Assembly: GCA_003258405.1 (NCBI GenBank)
Contig: QKPN01000003.1
Location: 186,001 to 250,000, forward strand
Length of the DNA: 64,000 nucleotides
Direction of reading: 5' to 3'
Source: Rhodobacteraceae bacterium DSL-40
GTDB taxonomy: Bacteria; Pseudomonadota; Alphaproteobacteria; Rhodobacterales; Rhodobacteraceae
Shown: positions 39,867-49,034 of the stretch, one piece after another
Position numbering within the stretch: the first letter of the stretch is position 1
Layout of the letters: every line of letters starts with the position of its first letter
Translations under genes and position numbers: made by a program
Notes under the pieces: model-generated
The model's database searches: none
What the model was told of the DNA's origin: nothing
What the model saw: the letters and a program-made list of their open reading frames with translations, nothing else

Positions 39867-42368
39867 ATGCGCACTTTGAACGGGTTCGTCGCCCTGTTTG
39901 CCGGAGTTGTCCTGTTCGGGCAGATGCCCGTACCGGCTTCAGCCGAAGCAGCGGCGGGATCCCCCGATGCAACCCGAACCCTCGACGGGGCGCAGCTCCC
40001 GCCGCCGCCCTTGCCCTTCGGCGGCAAGATCGAGCGGGACGCCCTGCATTCGACACCCTGGTGGTCGCCGCGCGTCGTGCCACCGAAGGACGCCCCGAAC
40101 GTCCTTCTCATCATCACGGACGATGCGGGCTTTGCCGTGCCGAGCACCTTCGGCGGCGTCATTCCCACCGAGACGATGGATGCTCTGGCGCAGGAAGGCC
40201 TGAGCTACACCAACATTCACTCGACCGCGCTCTGCTCGCCCACCCGCGCCGCGCTGATCACCGGCCGGAACCACCATTCGGCCGGGTTCGGCGTCATTTC
40301 CGAACAGTCGACCGGATATCCCGGCTACAACAGCATCATTTCCGAGGACAAGGCGACGATCGGCCGCATCCTGCTCGACAACGGCTACAATACCGCCTGG
40401 TTCGGCAAGGATCACAACACGCCGGCCTTCCAGGCCAGCCAGTCCGGGCCCTTCAGCCAGTGGCCGACCGGCTTGGGCTTCGAGTATTTCTACGGCTTCG
40501 TCGGTGGGGACGCCAACCAGTGGCAGCCGAACCTCTTCCGCAACACGACCCAGATCTATCCGTTCGACGGGCAGGAAGGAGAGTGGAACCTCATCACCGG
40601 CATGGCGGATGATGCGATCGACTGGATCACCCGGATGCACCAGATCGATCCGAGCAAGCCTTTCCTCGTCAAATACGCCCCCGGCGCCACCCACGCCCCG
40701 CATCACCCGACCAAGGAATGGGTCGAGAAGATCGAGGCGATGCATCTCTTCGACGATGGCTACGAGGCGCTGCGCGCGACGATCTTCGAGAACCAGAAGA
40801 AGATGGGTCTGGTGCCCGAGGATGCGACCCTGACACCCTGGCCGAACGAAGTCCTCAAACCCTGGGATGAGCTCAGCGACACCGAGAAGAAGCTCTTCAT
40901 CCGCCAGGTCAACGTCTTCGCCGCCTATGCCGCCTATTCCGACCACGAGATCGGTCGCGTCATCCAGGCGGTCGACGACATCGGCGAACTCGACAACACG
41001 CTCGTCATCTACATCAACGGCGACAACGGCACGAGCGCCGAGGGTGGCCCGCTCGGCACACCGAACGAGGTCGCCTTCTTCAACGGCCTGAACGAGATCC
41101 CGGCCGACGTCCAGATGAAATGGTACGACGTCTGGGGCACCGAGGAGACCTACAACCACATGTCGGCGGGCTGGTCCTGGGCCTTCGACACGCCGTTCGA
41201 CTGGTTCAAGCAGAATGCCTCGCGTCTCGGCGGCATCCGGCAGAACATGGTCATCTCCTGGCCGAATGTCATCACCGACAAGGGGGGCCGGCGCGAGCAG
41301 TTCATGCACGTGATCGATGTCGTGCCGACGATCCTCGAGGTCTCCGGCATCCCGGCGCCGGAAGAGGTCGATGGGGTCAAGCAGGCGCCGATCGAGGGCA
41401 CGAGCTTTGCCTATACCTTCCCCAAGGAGAACGCCGAGGAGCCGTCGCATCACCACACCCAGTATTTCGAGATGATGGGTCAGTGGGCGCTCTACAATGA
41501 CGGCTGGCTGCTCAGCACCAAGGTCAACCGCGCGCCCTGGCAGGCATTCGGCCCGGCCAACCCCGACCCGCTGAACAATCAGGTGCTTCAGCTCTACGAT
41601 CTCAACACCAACATGAACCAGACGGACGACATCGCCGCAGAGCATCCCGAGAAGGTTGCGGAGATGAAGGAACTCTTCATCAAGGAAGCCGAGAAGTATC
41701 AGGTCTTCCCGCTCGATGCCTCGGTTGCGGCACGCATCGTCGCCCCGCGTCCGAACATCACCGCGGGCCGGACCGAGTTCGTCTACACCAGGCCGATGGT
41801 CGGGCTGCCGCAGGGCGACTCGCCCCTGCTGCTGAACACCTCCTACACCATCACGGCCGATATCGAGGTTCCCGAAGGCGGGGCCGAGGGCATGATCCTG
41901 ACCTCCGGCGGCCGGTTCGGCGGCTATGGCTTCTACCTGCTCGAAGGCAAGCCGGTGTTCCTGTGGAACATGGTCGACCTGAAGCGGATCAAGTGGGAAG
42001 GCACCGAGGCTCTGGCGCCGGGCAAGCATACCCTCGAGTTCGACTTCACCTATGACGGTCTGGGGGCCGGCACGCTGGCCTTCAACGACTTCGATGGCGT
42101 TGGACGCGGTGGCACCGGAACGCTCAAGGTGGACGGCAAGGAAGTGCAAAGCCAGAAGATGGACAAGACCCTGCCGATGATCCTGCAGTGGGACGAGTCC
42201 TTCGATATCGGCTCCGACACGCTGACCGGCGTCAACGATGCCGACTACAAGCCGCCCTTCGCACTGACGGCCAAGCTCGACAAGCTCACGATCAATGTCG
42301 ATCGGCCGCAGCTTTCCGACGCCGACAAGGCGAAGCTCGAGGCGGCCATGCAGAAGGCCAGCGACTGA
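39867..42368 (+). CDS. Exported arylsulfatase (type I, formylglycine)
   Basis: An 833-residue sulfate-ester hydrolase. Signal peptide 1-26 (MRTLNGFVALFAGVVLF, cleaved near ASA). The metal site DDAGF is near residue 88. C123 in CSPTRAALITGRN is the residue turned into formylglycine, with the expected C-x-P-x-R order. The second metal block is INGDNGTSAEGG, and a His-rich loop APGATHAPHHP is present. After about residue 570 a beta-rich C-terminal domain follows (FGGYGFYLLEGKPVFLWNM). GGAGG precedes the ATG at 39867. The maturing enzyme is not in the window; substrate unknown. Confidence 0.92.
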   Translation: MRTLNGFVALFAGVVLFGQMPVPASAEAAAGSPDATRTLDGAQLPPPPLPFGGKIERDALHSTPWWSPRVVPPKDAPNVLLIITDDAGFAVPSTFGGVIPTETMDALAQEGLSYTNIHSTALCSPTRAALITGRNHHSAGFGVISEQSTGYPGYNSIISEDKATIGRILLDNGYNTAWFGKDHNTPAFQASQSGPFSQWPTGLGFEYFYGFVGGDANQWQPNLFRNTTQIYPFDGQEGEWNLITGMADDAIDWITRMHQIDPSKPFLVKYAPGATHAPHHPTKEWVEKIEAMHLFDDGYEALRATIFENQKKMGLVPEDATLTPWPNEVLKPWDELSDTEKKLFIRQVNVFAAYAAYSDHEIGRVIQAVDDIGELDNTLVIYINGDNGTSAEGGPLGTPNEVAFFNGLNEIPADVQMKWYDVWGTEETYNHMSAGWSWAFDTPFDWFKQNASRLGGIRQNMVISWPNVITDKGGRREQFMHVIDVVPTILEVSGIPAPEEVDGVKQAPIEGTSFAYTFPKENAEEPSHHHTQYFEMMGQWALYNDGWLLSTKVNRAPWQAFGPANPDPLNNQVLQLYDLNTNMNQTDDIAAEHPEKVAEMKELFIKEAEKYQVFPLDASVAARIVAPRPNITAGRTEFVYTRPMVGLPQGDSPLLLNTSYTITADIEVPEGGAEGMILTSGGRFGGYGFYLLEGKPVFLWNMVDLKRIKWEGTEALAPGKHTLEFDFTYDGLGAGTLAFNDFDGVGRGGTGTLKVDGKEVQSQKMDKTLPMILQWDESFDIGSDTLTGVNDADYKPPFALTAKLDKLTINVDRPQLSDADKAKLEAAMQKASD

Positions 42369-42669
42369 GAGGATCTGCCGGGCGGGCGCTCATGATGGCG
42401 TCCGCCTGGGAGAGAAATTGATCCGGGTCGGAGTGGCTTCGGCCCGGATCGTCACGCAAGTGAACGGAGAGACCGGCTGCCGGTCGATCGCATCAGTGGC
42501 GGAACAGATAGGATCACGCCACCAGCCGCAAAACAGCGATGATAGTTCAGAGAGATCCGGCCGCGTGACGGGAGAGACCCGCTCTCAAGCCACGGATAGC
42601 TGTTCCCAAAAGCCCGCAAACCCCCGGCGGTCAACAGACCGCAAACTGCATTCAGCTCTTCCGCTGCAC
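42369..42669. other. 301-bp region after the sulfatase
   Basis: No supported gene. A stem GATCCGGG/CCCGGATC (42420-42450, 15-base loop) 50 bp past the sulfatase stop may end its transcript. Nothing else stands out. Confidence 0.35.
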
Positions 42670-42891
42670 TCAGGCGGCGGGTTCCATCCAGCTCTGAAGC
42701 TCCGTCATGATTTCAACCCGCACCCCGGTATCGAGGGCGTTGAGTTCCTGATGGGCTTCCCGCACCACTGAAACACTCGGATCGCGAGCGGCCTTCGCAA
42801 CGGCAGCAGAGCATGGATGCTCCGCTCCAAGCCTTGCAGAGACAATCGCATTGAGTGTCGTGAAAAAGCGGTCTTCGACTTCGATGTCCAT
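42670..42891 (-). CDS. Small hypothetical protein (73 aa)
   Basis: A 73-residue acidic, helical protein from MDIEVEDRFFTTLNAIVSARL. GGAGGAAGCT just before the ATG is a good ribosome site, which is the main support. There are no close neighbours in the same direction and no family recognised. Confidence 0.45.
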   Translation of the reverse strand: MDIEVEDRFFTTLNAIVSARLGAEHPCSAAVAKAARDPSVSVVREAHQELNALDTGVRVEIMTELQSWMEPAA

Positions 42892-43042
42892 AGCTTCCTC
42901 CACGCATCCGCCGAGTCTCAAATGGCCCGGTCTGTATTGCGGGAAAGGTTAAGCACGCTGACCTGATGGGTCAATCATGGATGCGCCTGCAACCCTGAAT
43001 ACGGGGTCACAAAGTATTGCTCTCCAATAAATGGAACCAAAT

Positions 43043-43513
43043 TCACGCCCGGTGATAGGGCGCGCCGGCGAGGATCGATACTGCACGGTAAAGTTGTTCA
43101 CTCACCATCACACGCACAAGCATGTGCGGCCAGACCATCGGCCCGAGAGACAGCCTGAAATCCGCTGCATCGCGAAATTCCCGCGTGAGGCCATCCGCGC
43201 CACCAATGACGAGCGCAAGATCGCGCACACCGGTATCCGCCCAGCGGCGCAGGGTGTCGGCGAAATCGGGAGAGGAGAGAGTGCGGCCGCGCTCGTCCAG
43301 CACCGCGGTAACGGCGCCCTTCGGAAGGGCCGATGCCAGAAGGCGCGCCTCTTCGGCCTGGCCACCGCCCTTTCTCGCCTCGACCTCTACCACCTGTACA
43401 GGCCCAATCCCGAGCGCACGCCCCGCCCGATCGAAGCGCGAAAGATAGTCTGAAATCATCTCGTTCTCCGGCCCGGCGCGAAGGCGCCCGACCGCGAGCA
43501 GTGTTATGCGCAA
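43043..43513 (-). CDS. rlmH: 23S rRNA (pseudouridine1915-N3)-methyltransferase RlmH
   Basis: SPOUT-fold methyltransferase that acts on position 1915 of 23S rRNA in the assembled 70S ribosome. It has 156 residues. The knot and SAM loop are LALVIGGADGLTREF, and the C-terminus has MLVRVMVSEQLYRAVSILAG then PYHRA, the RlmH hallmark. The start is the TTG at 43513 (LRITLLAVGRLRAGPE); no ATG or GTG fits. It follows rsfS by 13 bp, a common pair. Confidence 0.93.
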   Translation of the reverse strand: MRITLLAVGRLRAGPENEMISDYLSRFDRAGRALGIGPVQVVEVEARKGGGQAEEARLLASALPKGAVTAVLDERGRTLSSPDFADTLRRWADTGVRDLALVIGGADGLTREFRDAADFRLSLGPMVWPHMLVRVMVSEQLYRAVSILAGAPYHRA

Positions 43514-43526
43514 GGTCCCGTCCGGA

Positions 43527-43916
43527 TCAGCGAGCGTCTGCGGACTTGGGCGGCTGCCACATCTTCTCGAGCTGGTAGAAATCGCGCACTTCCGGCCGGA
43601 ACAGATGCACGATGACGTCGCCCGCATCGATGAGCACCCAGTCACCGGCTTCCTTGCCTTCAGTACGCACGGTCACACCATGCTCCTGCTTCAGGCGCTC
43701 GGCGAGCTTCTCGGCAATCGCGGAGACCTGACGCGACGAGCGGCCGGTAGCGATCACCATGTGATCGGCCATCTCGGATTTTCCTGCGAGGGGAATCGTC
43801 GTCACGTCTTCGGCCTTGTCGTCGTCGAGCGAGGCCTGGATCGTGGTCAGCAGCTCTGTGCTACTGGATTGTTCCGGAATCGGGTGAAACACCGCATCCG
43901 GGTTGGCGGTATCCAC
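43527..43916 (-). CDS. rsfS: Ribosomal silencing factor RsfS
   Basis: Binds ribosomal protein L14 and blocks subunit joining in starvation. It has 129 residues. Recognised by DHMVIATGRSSRQVSAIAEKL and GDWVLIDAGDVIVHLFRPEVRDFYQLEKMW. The N-terminus before about residue 22 is variable, so a later start is possible. It is coupled to rlmH downstream. Confidence 0.95.
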   Translation of the reverse strand: MDTANPDAVFHPIPEQSSSTELLTTIQASLDDDKAEDVTTIPLAGKSEMADHMVIATGRSSRQVSAIAEKLAERLKQEHGVTVRTEGKEAGDWVLIDAGDVIVHLFRPEVRDFYQLEKMWQPPKSADAR

Positions 43917-44081
43917 CGCCGTAGTATGCTGAGACAGCGCGGATTCCTCCGTTCATCGCGCCGCTCCTGCCCGGCGCCGGCCTATTCAATGTAGGACAGA
44001 ACGGTTAATTTCTCAAGTGGCGCAACCGATCATGGTGAAGACCGCCCTGGCGGCGGGCGGAACGGCACCCGCATTCACGGA

Positions 44082-44996
44082 TCACCCTGTCGTCGCCTGG
44101 TCGGCATCCGCCGCGCCGAGACGAACCGTCTCGACCTCCGCGGGCCGCTCATCCTGCTCCGGCCAATGCTTCATGTTGAAGACGGCACCCGTTTCACGGA
44201 CCTCCCGGATGGCGTCGAGGGACACGTCGGCATAGACCCACCCGGCCTCGCCGACCTTGCCCTGGGCAATCACGCCGTCATCGGGAAATCCGCCGTCGGG
44301 CGGACCGTAGATCGCCGCGGCGCCGACATTCACATCTGCCGCTGCGAGCCATTTGGCATCACCGATCGTCGGGGCCTGCACCACGACGCACTGGCCTTCG
44401 AGCGCCCGCGCCATGGCGCCTATGCGCACCCGCCAGTAGCCCTGCATCGTATCGGTGCAACTCGGCACCAGGAGGATCTCCGCGCCGGCCTCGACAAGCC
44501 TGCGCGCCAGCAACGGAAATTCGGAGTCGTAGCAGATGAGGATGCCGATCCGGCCGAGCTCGGTGTCGAAGATGCGCAGGGCATCGCCGTGACCGATCCC
44601 CCATTCCTCGCGCTCGAAGCGCGTCATGATCATCTTGTCCTGATGACCGACCGAACCGTCCGGCGCGAAGAGGCGCGCCCGGTTGGCAGGCAGACGATCG
44701 GGCCGCCGGGCCGGCGCGGACCCTGCGCAGATATGGACACCGAACTCGCGCGCGAGTGAGGCGTGAAGACTGTCCACGTCCGGCAGGCGCGCCTGCACAG
44801 CTTCGATGGATCGCGCGAGATCGCCCGCGATTTCCGCCTCGGCGAGGCTCGCAAGCTCCATGGAGGCATATTCGGGAAAGACAAGCAGTTCGGCGCCCTG
44901 ATCCCGTGCCGTCCGGGTCCAGACCCGCAGCTTGCCGACGTAATCGTTCCAACGGTTGTGCCAATCAATCGGATAGGCCGCGGCCGCAATCTTCAT
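44082..44996 (-). CDS. Carbon-nitrogen hydrolase (nitrilase superfamily)
   Basis: A 304-residue amidase-type enzyme with the Glu-Lys-Cys triad visible as E42 (VFPEYASMEL), K121 (QDKMIMTRFER) and C155 (ILICYDSEFP). This branch hydrolyses simple amides or nitriles of unknown identity; the pattern fits the group often fused or joined to GNAT acetyltransferases. Its start overlaps the stop of a GNAT gene by 4 bp, so the two are co-translated and probably act in one pathway. Confidence 0.88.
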   Translation of the reverse strand: MKIAAAAYPIDWHNRWNDYVGKLRVWTRTARDQGAELLVFPEYASMELASLAEAEIAGDLARSIEAVQARLPDVDSLHASLAREFGVHICAGSAPARRPDRLPANRARLFAPDGSVGHQDKMIMTRFEREEWGIGHGDALRIFDTELGRIGILICYDSEFPLLARRLVEAGAEILLVPSCTDTMQGYWRVRIGAMARALEGQCVVVQAPTIGDAKWLAAADVNVGAAAIYGPPDGGFPDDGVIAQGKVGEAGWVYADVSLDAIREVRETGAVFNMKHWPEQDERPAEVETVRLGAADADQATTG

Positions 44997-45595
44997 GGCT
45001 GATCCTCCCTCAGGCCGCGGATCCAGAACTGGAGCGGCTTTTCGGTTTCCACGGCATCGCCGTGATCCTTCCACCGGAAACTCGCGACAGCGCCGGGGAG
45101 CCTGGCATAGCCGCGATGGGTCCAGAATCCGTCGTGCGGCGTGTAGCCGGCCGGGCGTGCCGGATGGTCGTCGGCCCGGATCACCGCACAGAATGCCGAC
45201 CAGTCGCGGCCCAGCGCCCGGGCATGCGCCTCACGGTGGTCAAAGAAGCGGCCGCCGATTCCGCGGCCGCGATATTCGGGAAGCAGGACCGACTCCGCGC
45301 AATAGAAGATGGTTTCGATCGGCATCGGCTGGTCTGCAAAGGCCCCGGCAAAGTCGTCGGCATGATCCTCCATCGGCGTGCCCGTCGAGGCTCCGACAAG
45401 CTGCGTGCCATCCCACGCGCCGACGACGATCGCACCGGGGCTGTCGCGATAGGCCGCGAGATAGCGGCGCTCGTACTCCATGTCGCCGTCGTAGAGATAG
45501 GGAAATTCCGCAAAGACGCGGATCCGGAGCGTGGCTACATCATCCAGATAGGCCTCGATCTCGGCCCGGCTCATCGGCGCGACGCGCAGCGTCAT
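44993..45595 (-). CDS. GNAT-family N-acetyltransferase
   Basis: A 200-residue acetyltransferase. The acetyl-CoA loop is in SVLLPEYRGRGIGGRFFDHREAHA. The overall shape, with RIRVFAEFPYLYDGDMEYERRYL before it, matches acetyltransferases found beside carbon-nitrogen hydrolases. It overlaps the nitrilase gene by 4 bp and starts 59 bp after the CodA-like gene ends. The acceptor is unknown. Confidence 0.85.
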   Translation of the reverse strand: MTLRVAPMSRAEIEAYLDDVATLRIRVFAEFPYLYDGDMEYERRYLAAYRDSPGAIVVGAWDGTQLVGASTGTPMEDHADDFAGAFADQPMPIETIFYCAESVLLPEYRGRGIGGRFFDHREAHARALGRDWSAFCAVIRADDHPARPAGYTPHDGFWTHRGYARLPGAVASFRWKDHGDAVETEKPLQFWIRGLREDQP

Positions 45596-45654
45596 CGGTC
45601 ATCCTCCCTGCCGCCGGGCTATCGCCGCCCTGCGCGGGGCGGACTCTCTCCGCT

Positions 45655-46938
45655 TCAGCCGCCGGGTGCAAGCCTCAGATCAACCTCGGCGGGACGTCCG
45701 GGCAGCGAGAGCCGCGACGCCACTCGCGCCTTCCGCGCAACGACCCGGCCCTTCGAGATCACGAAGCGCCGTTCGGCCCGGAGCCGGATTGCCTCGATCG
45801 GATCGCCCGCATCGAGCACGACGAGGCTTGCAATGGCGCCCCTCTCGAGCCCGTAGCCCTCAAGGCCGAGGATCGCCGCGTTCTCTTCCGTTACCATGGC
45901 AAAACAGGCGCGCATCTCCGCCGGGCTTGTCATCTGGGCGACGTGGAGCCCCATGAAGGCCACATCGAGCATGTCGGCCTTGCCGAGCGAATACCAGGGA
46001 TCGAGGACACAGTCCTGCCCCCAGCCGACGCGGATGCCATGGGCGCGCATCTCCGGAACGCGCGTGAGGCCGCGCCGCTTCGGGTAGGTGTCGTGCCGTC
46101 CCTGCAGGACGATGTTGACGAGCGGGTTGGGAATGGCCGCGACACCGGCCTCGGCCATCAGCGGAAGGAGTTTCGAGACATAGTAGTTGTCCATCGAGTG
46201 CATCGAAGTCAGGTGGCTGCCCGACACCCTGCCCTCCAGGCCGAGCCGCGTTGTCTCGAAGATCAGCTGTTCGATATGTCGCGAGAGCGGATCATCGGTC
46301 TCGTCGCAATGCAGATCGACCGGAAGGCCGCGCGCATCGGCAATCTCGCAAAGCTCGGTGACGGAGGCGCGACCCTCCTCCATGGTCCGTTCGAAATGCG
46401 GAATGCCGCCAACGACGTCGACGCCGAGATCGAGCGCACGCAGAAGGTTCGCCCGCGCACGGGGATCGCGGTAGAAGCCATCCTGCGGAAAGGCGACGAG
46501 CTGAAGGTCGAGATAGGATCTCACGGTTTCCTTCACCGCGAGCAGCGCCTCAACGCCGACGAGGCGATCGTCGCAGACATCGACATGGCTCCGGATTGCG
46601 AGAAGGCCCTGGGACACGGCCCAGTCACAATAGGAAAGCGCCCGCTCCGCCACGGCCTCCGGCGTGAGCCGGGCCTTGAGTTCGCCCCAGAGCGCAATCC
46701 CTTCGAGCAGCGTCCCGGATGCGTTGATCCGCGGATTTCCCCAGGAGAGCGTCGCATCCATATGGAAATGAGGATCGACGAAAGGCGCGGAAACGAGACA
46801 GCCTGCCGCATCGAAGGTTTCTTGCGCCGGGGCGTCGATGGAGGGCGCGATCTCGGCAATCCGGCCATCCCGGATCGCGACGTCGGCCCGGCGCCCATCG
46901 GGCAGCACGCCCCCCTTCACGAGTATGTCGAGTTGCAT
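45655..46938 (-). CDS. Cytosine deaminase-like amidohydrolase
   Basis: A 427-residue metal-dependent deaminase with the length of E. coli CodA. Metal ligands appear as H57/H59 in DPHFHMDATL, HCDETDDP in the middle, SHLTSMHSMD, and the catalytic Asp in GWGQDCVLDPWYSLG. These match CodA-type cytosine/isoguanine or related N-heterocycle deaminases. The ATG at 46938 is used (MQLDILVKGG); the open frame goes on upstream without similarity. It precedes the GNAT-nitrilase pair on the same strand, suggesting a small salvage or degradation route for a nitrogen heterocycle. Confidence 0.87.
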   Translation of the reverse strand: MQLDILVKGGVLPDGRRADVAIRDGRIAEIAPSIDAPAQETFDAAGCLVSAPFVDPHFHMDATLSWGNPRINASGTLLEGIALWGELKARLTPEAVAERALSYCDWAVSQGLLAIRSHVDVCDDRLVGVEALLAVKETVRSYLDLQLVAFPQDGFYRDPRARANLLRALDLGVDVVGGIPHFERTMEEGRASVTELCEIADARGLPVDLHCDETDDPLSRHIEQLIFETTRLGLEGRVSGSHLTSMHSMDNYYVSKLLPLMAEAGVAAIPNPLVNIVLQGRHDTYPKRRGLTRVPEMRAHGIRVGWGQDCVLDPWYSLGKADMLDVAFMGLHVAQMTSPAEMRACFAMVTEENAAILGLEGYGLERGAIASLVVLDAGDPIEAIRLRAERRFVISKGRVVARKARVASRLSLPGRPAEVDLRLAPGG

Positions 46939-47014
46939 CTGGCGCTCATACGGCTGGCAGGTTTGGCCCGTACAATGCGGGCTTGCCGCCTCTTGCGCAA
47001 CGCTGCCGCCGGGC

Positions 47015-48844
47015 TCAGCCTTCGCCGGCCTCGCGCAGCGTCTCCAGCTCGAGCCATTCCTCCTCCGCCGCGGCGAGCGCTGTCTGTCGCTGAACAAGCG
47101 CTTCAGAGGCCTTGGCGAATTTCGCGGGCTCGCGGGTAAAAAGCGCGGGATCTGCCATGAGTTCCTCGAGCTTGGCGATCTCGGCTGCAAGCCGATCCAT
47201 TTCCGCGGGAAGGGCCGCGAGCCGGTGCGATTGGGTGAAACTCAGGCCTTGCGCGCGAGGGGCCTGCGGCTTGGGCCTGGGCGCGGCCGCTTTCGGCTTC
47301 GCGGCGGCGGGCGCGGCTCTTGCCTCCGTCGCCGTTTCACCCCGCTGCGCGCGATAATCGCTCCACCCCCCGGCATAGAGCGTGGCGCGGCCATCGCCTT
47401 CCATCGCGATGGTCATCGTCGCGATCTGATCGATGAAATCCCGATCGTGGCTCACGAGCAGAACCGTGCCTTCGTAATCGGCGATCAGTTCGACGAGCAG
47501 ATCGAGCGTCTCCACGTCGAGATCGTTGGTCGGTTCGTCGAGCACGAGCAGGTTCGTTTCCCGCGCCATGAGCCGCGCAAGCAGGATGCGCGCCTTCTCG
47601 CCGCCGGAAAGCGCCGAGACCGGGCCACGCGCCTGCGCCTCGTCAAAGAGAAAATCCTTCAGGTAGCCCACGACATGACGCGGCCGCCCGCGCACCATGA
47701 CCTGGTCGCCGCGCCCGGAAACACCGATTTCCGAATCGCCGTTGAGCGTCTCCCAGAGCGTCGCGTCCGGATCGAGCGCCGCACGGTTCTGATCGAAGAC
47801 GGCCATTGAGAGGTTCGTGCCGAGCCGCACCCGCCCGCTGTCAGGGGAGAGTTCGCCGGTGAGCATCTTGAGGAGCGTGGTCTTCCCGACCCCGTTCGGC
47901 CCCACAAGCGCCACGCGATCCCCGCGCTGCACCTTGATCGAGAAATCCTTCACGATCGTGCGGCCACCGAACGCCTTGGAGATGTCGTCCGCCTCGACGA
48001 CAAGCTTTCCGGATGGAGCCGAGCCTTCGAATTCCATCCGCGCCGTGCCCAGACGCTGGATCTGGGCCCTGCGCTCGGTCCGCATCTCCGCAAGCCGCCG
48101 CACCCTGCCCTGATTGCGCTTGCGGCGCGCGGAGATCCCCTCGACCGCCCAGCGCCCCTCGGACTTGATGAGCCTGTCGAGCTTGTGGCGCGCGACATCC
48201 TCTTCCTCATATGTCTTGTCGCGCCATTCCTCGAAGGCGGAAAACCCTCGATCGAGGCGACGCACCTCGCCCCGGTCAACCCAGAGGGTCCGGTCGGTGA
48301 GGTTGCGCAGGAACGCCCGGTCATGGCTCACGCAGACGAAGGCCGCACGGCTCTCGCGAAGATGCGCCTCGAGCCAGGCGATGGCCTCGATGTCGAGGTG
48401 GTTCGTCGGCTCGTCGAGCAGCATGAGATCCGGGGCGGAGGCAAGGATCTGCGCCAGTGCGGCCCGCCGCCGTTCGCCGCCCGATGCGCGCGCAGGATCG
48501 ATCGCGGCGTCGAGCTTCACGCCCTCCATGGCGATCTCCGCACGCCAGTGCTCGGCCGGATCGAGACCCGCGGAGGCAAAATCCCCGAGCGTCGCGAAAC
48601 CGGCGAAGTCGGGATCCTGCGCCATGTAGCCGACGGCGCGGCCCGGCTGAAGAAAGCGCTCGCCCGTGTCGGGCTGCACGCGGCCCGCCATCATCTTCAT
48701 CAAGGTCGACTTGCCAGACCCGTTCCGTCCCACGAGCGCAATGCGCTCACCGGGATGCACGGCAAGCGCGGCGCCGTTCAGCAGAGGCGTTCCGCCGAAG
48801 GTCAGGCTGATATCGTTCAGGGTCAGGATCGGGGGCTCGGCCAT
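47015..48844 (-). CDS. ABC-F family ATP-binding protein (Uup-like)
   Basis: A 609-residue soluble ATPase with two ABC domains and no membrane part; ABC-F proteins work at the ribosome E site. First domain: Walker A GRNGSGKST near 37-45, signature ASGGERRRAALAQIL, Walker B LMLLDEPTNHLDIE. Second: GPNGVGKTT, LSGGEKARILLARLM, LLVLDEPTNDLDVE. A C-terminal coiled coil (FTQSHRLAALPAEMDRLAAEIAKLEELM) suits the Uup subgroup. It is divergent from the hybrid kinase gene. Confidence 0.92.
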   Translation of the reverse strand: MAEPPILTLNDISLTFGGTPLLNGAALAVHPGERIALVGRNGSGKSTLMKMMAGRVQPDTGERFLQPGRAVGYMAQDPDFAGFATLGDFASAGLDPAEHWRAEIAMEGVKLDAAIDPARASGGERRRAALAQILASAPDLMLLDEPTNHLDIEAIAWLEAHLRESRAAFVCVSHDRAFLRNLTDRTLWVDRGEVRRLDRGFSAFEEWRDKTYEEEDVARHKLDRLIKSEGRWAVEGISARRKRNQGRVRRLAEMRTERRAQIQRLGTARMEFEGSAPSGKLVVEADDISKAFGGRTIVKDFSIKVQRGDRVALVGPNGVGKTTLLKMLTGELSPDSGRVRLGTNLSMAVFDQNRAALDPDATLWETLNGDSEIGVSGRGDQVMVRGRPRHVVGYLKDFLFDEAQARGPVSALSGGEKARILLARLMARETNLLVLDEPTNDLDVETLDLLVELIADYEGTVLLVSHDRDFIDQIATMTIAMEGDGRATLYAGGWSDYRAQRGETATEARAAPAAAKPKAAAPRPKPQAPRAQGLSFTQSHRLAALPAEMDRLAAEIAKLEELMADPALFTREPAKFAKASEALVQRQTALAAAEEEWLELETLREAGEG

Positions 48845-49034
48845 GTCGCGACGCCCTAGAACGCCGGCAGGCAGGCGTCAACATGCATCGCTTGCGGCGG
48901 CGATGCCGAAGCCATCTGGACATCGTTTATTCGTTACCGCTTTCTTAACTCGATGCCGCAAATTGTACCCGTCCAGACGACTCGGGCTTGCGCAAACCCG
49001 CAGGGCAGATCTTCTATGCGTTGCAAGAGGGCGC

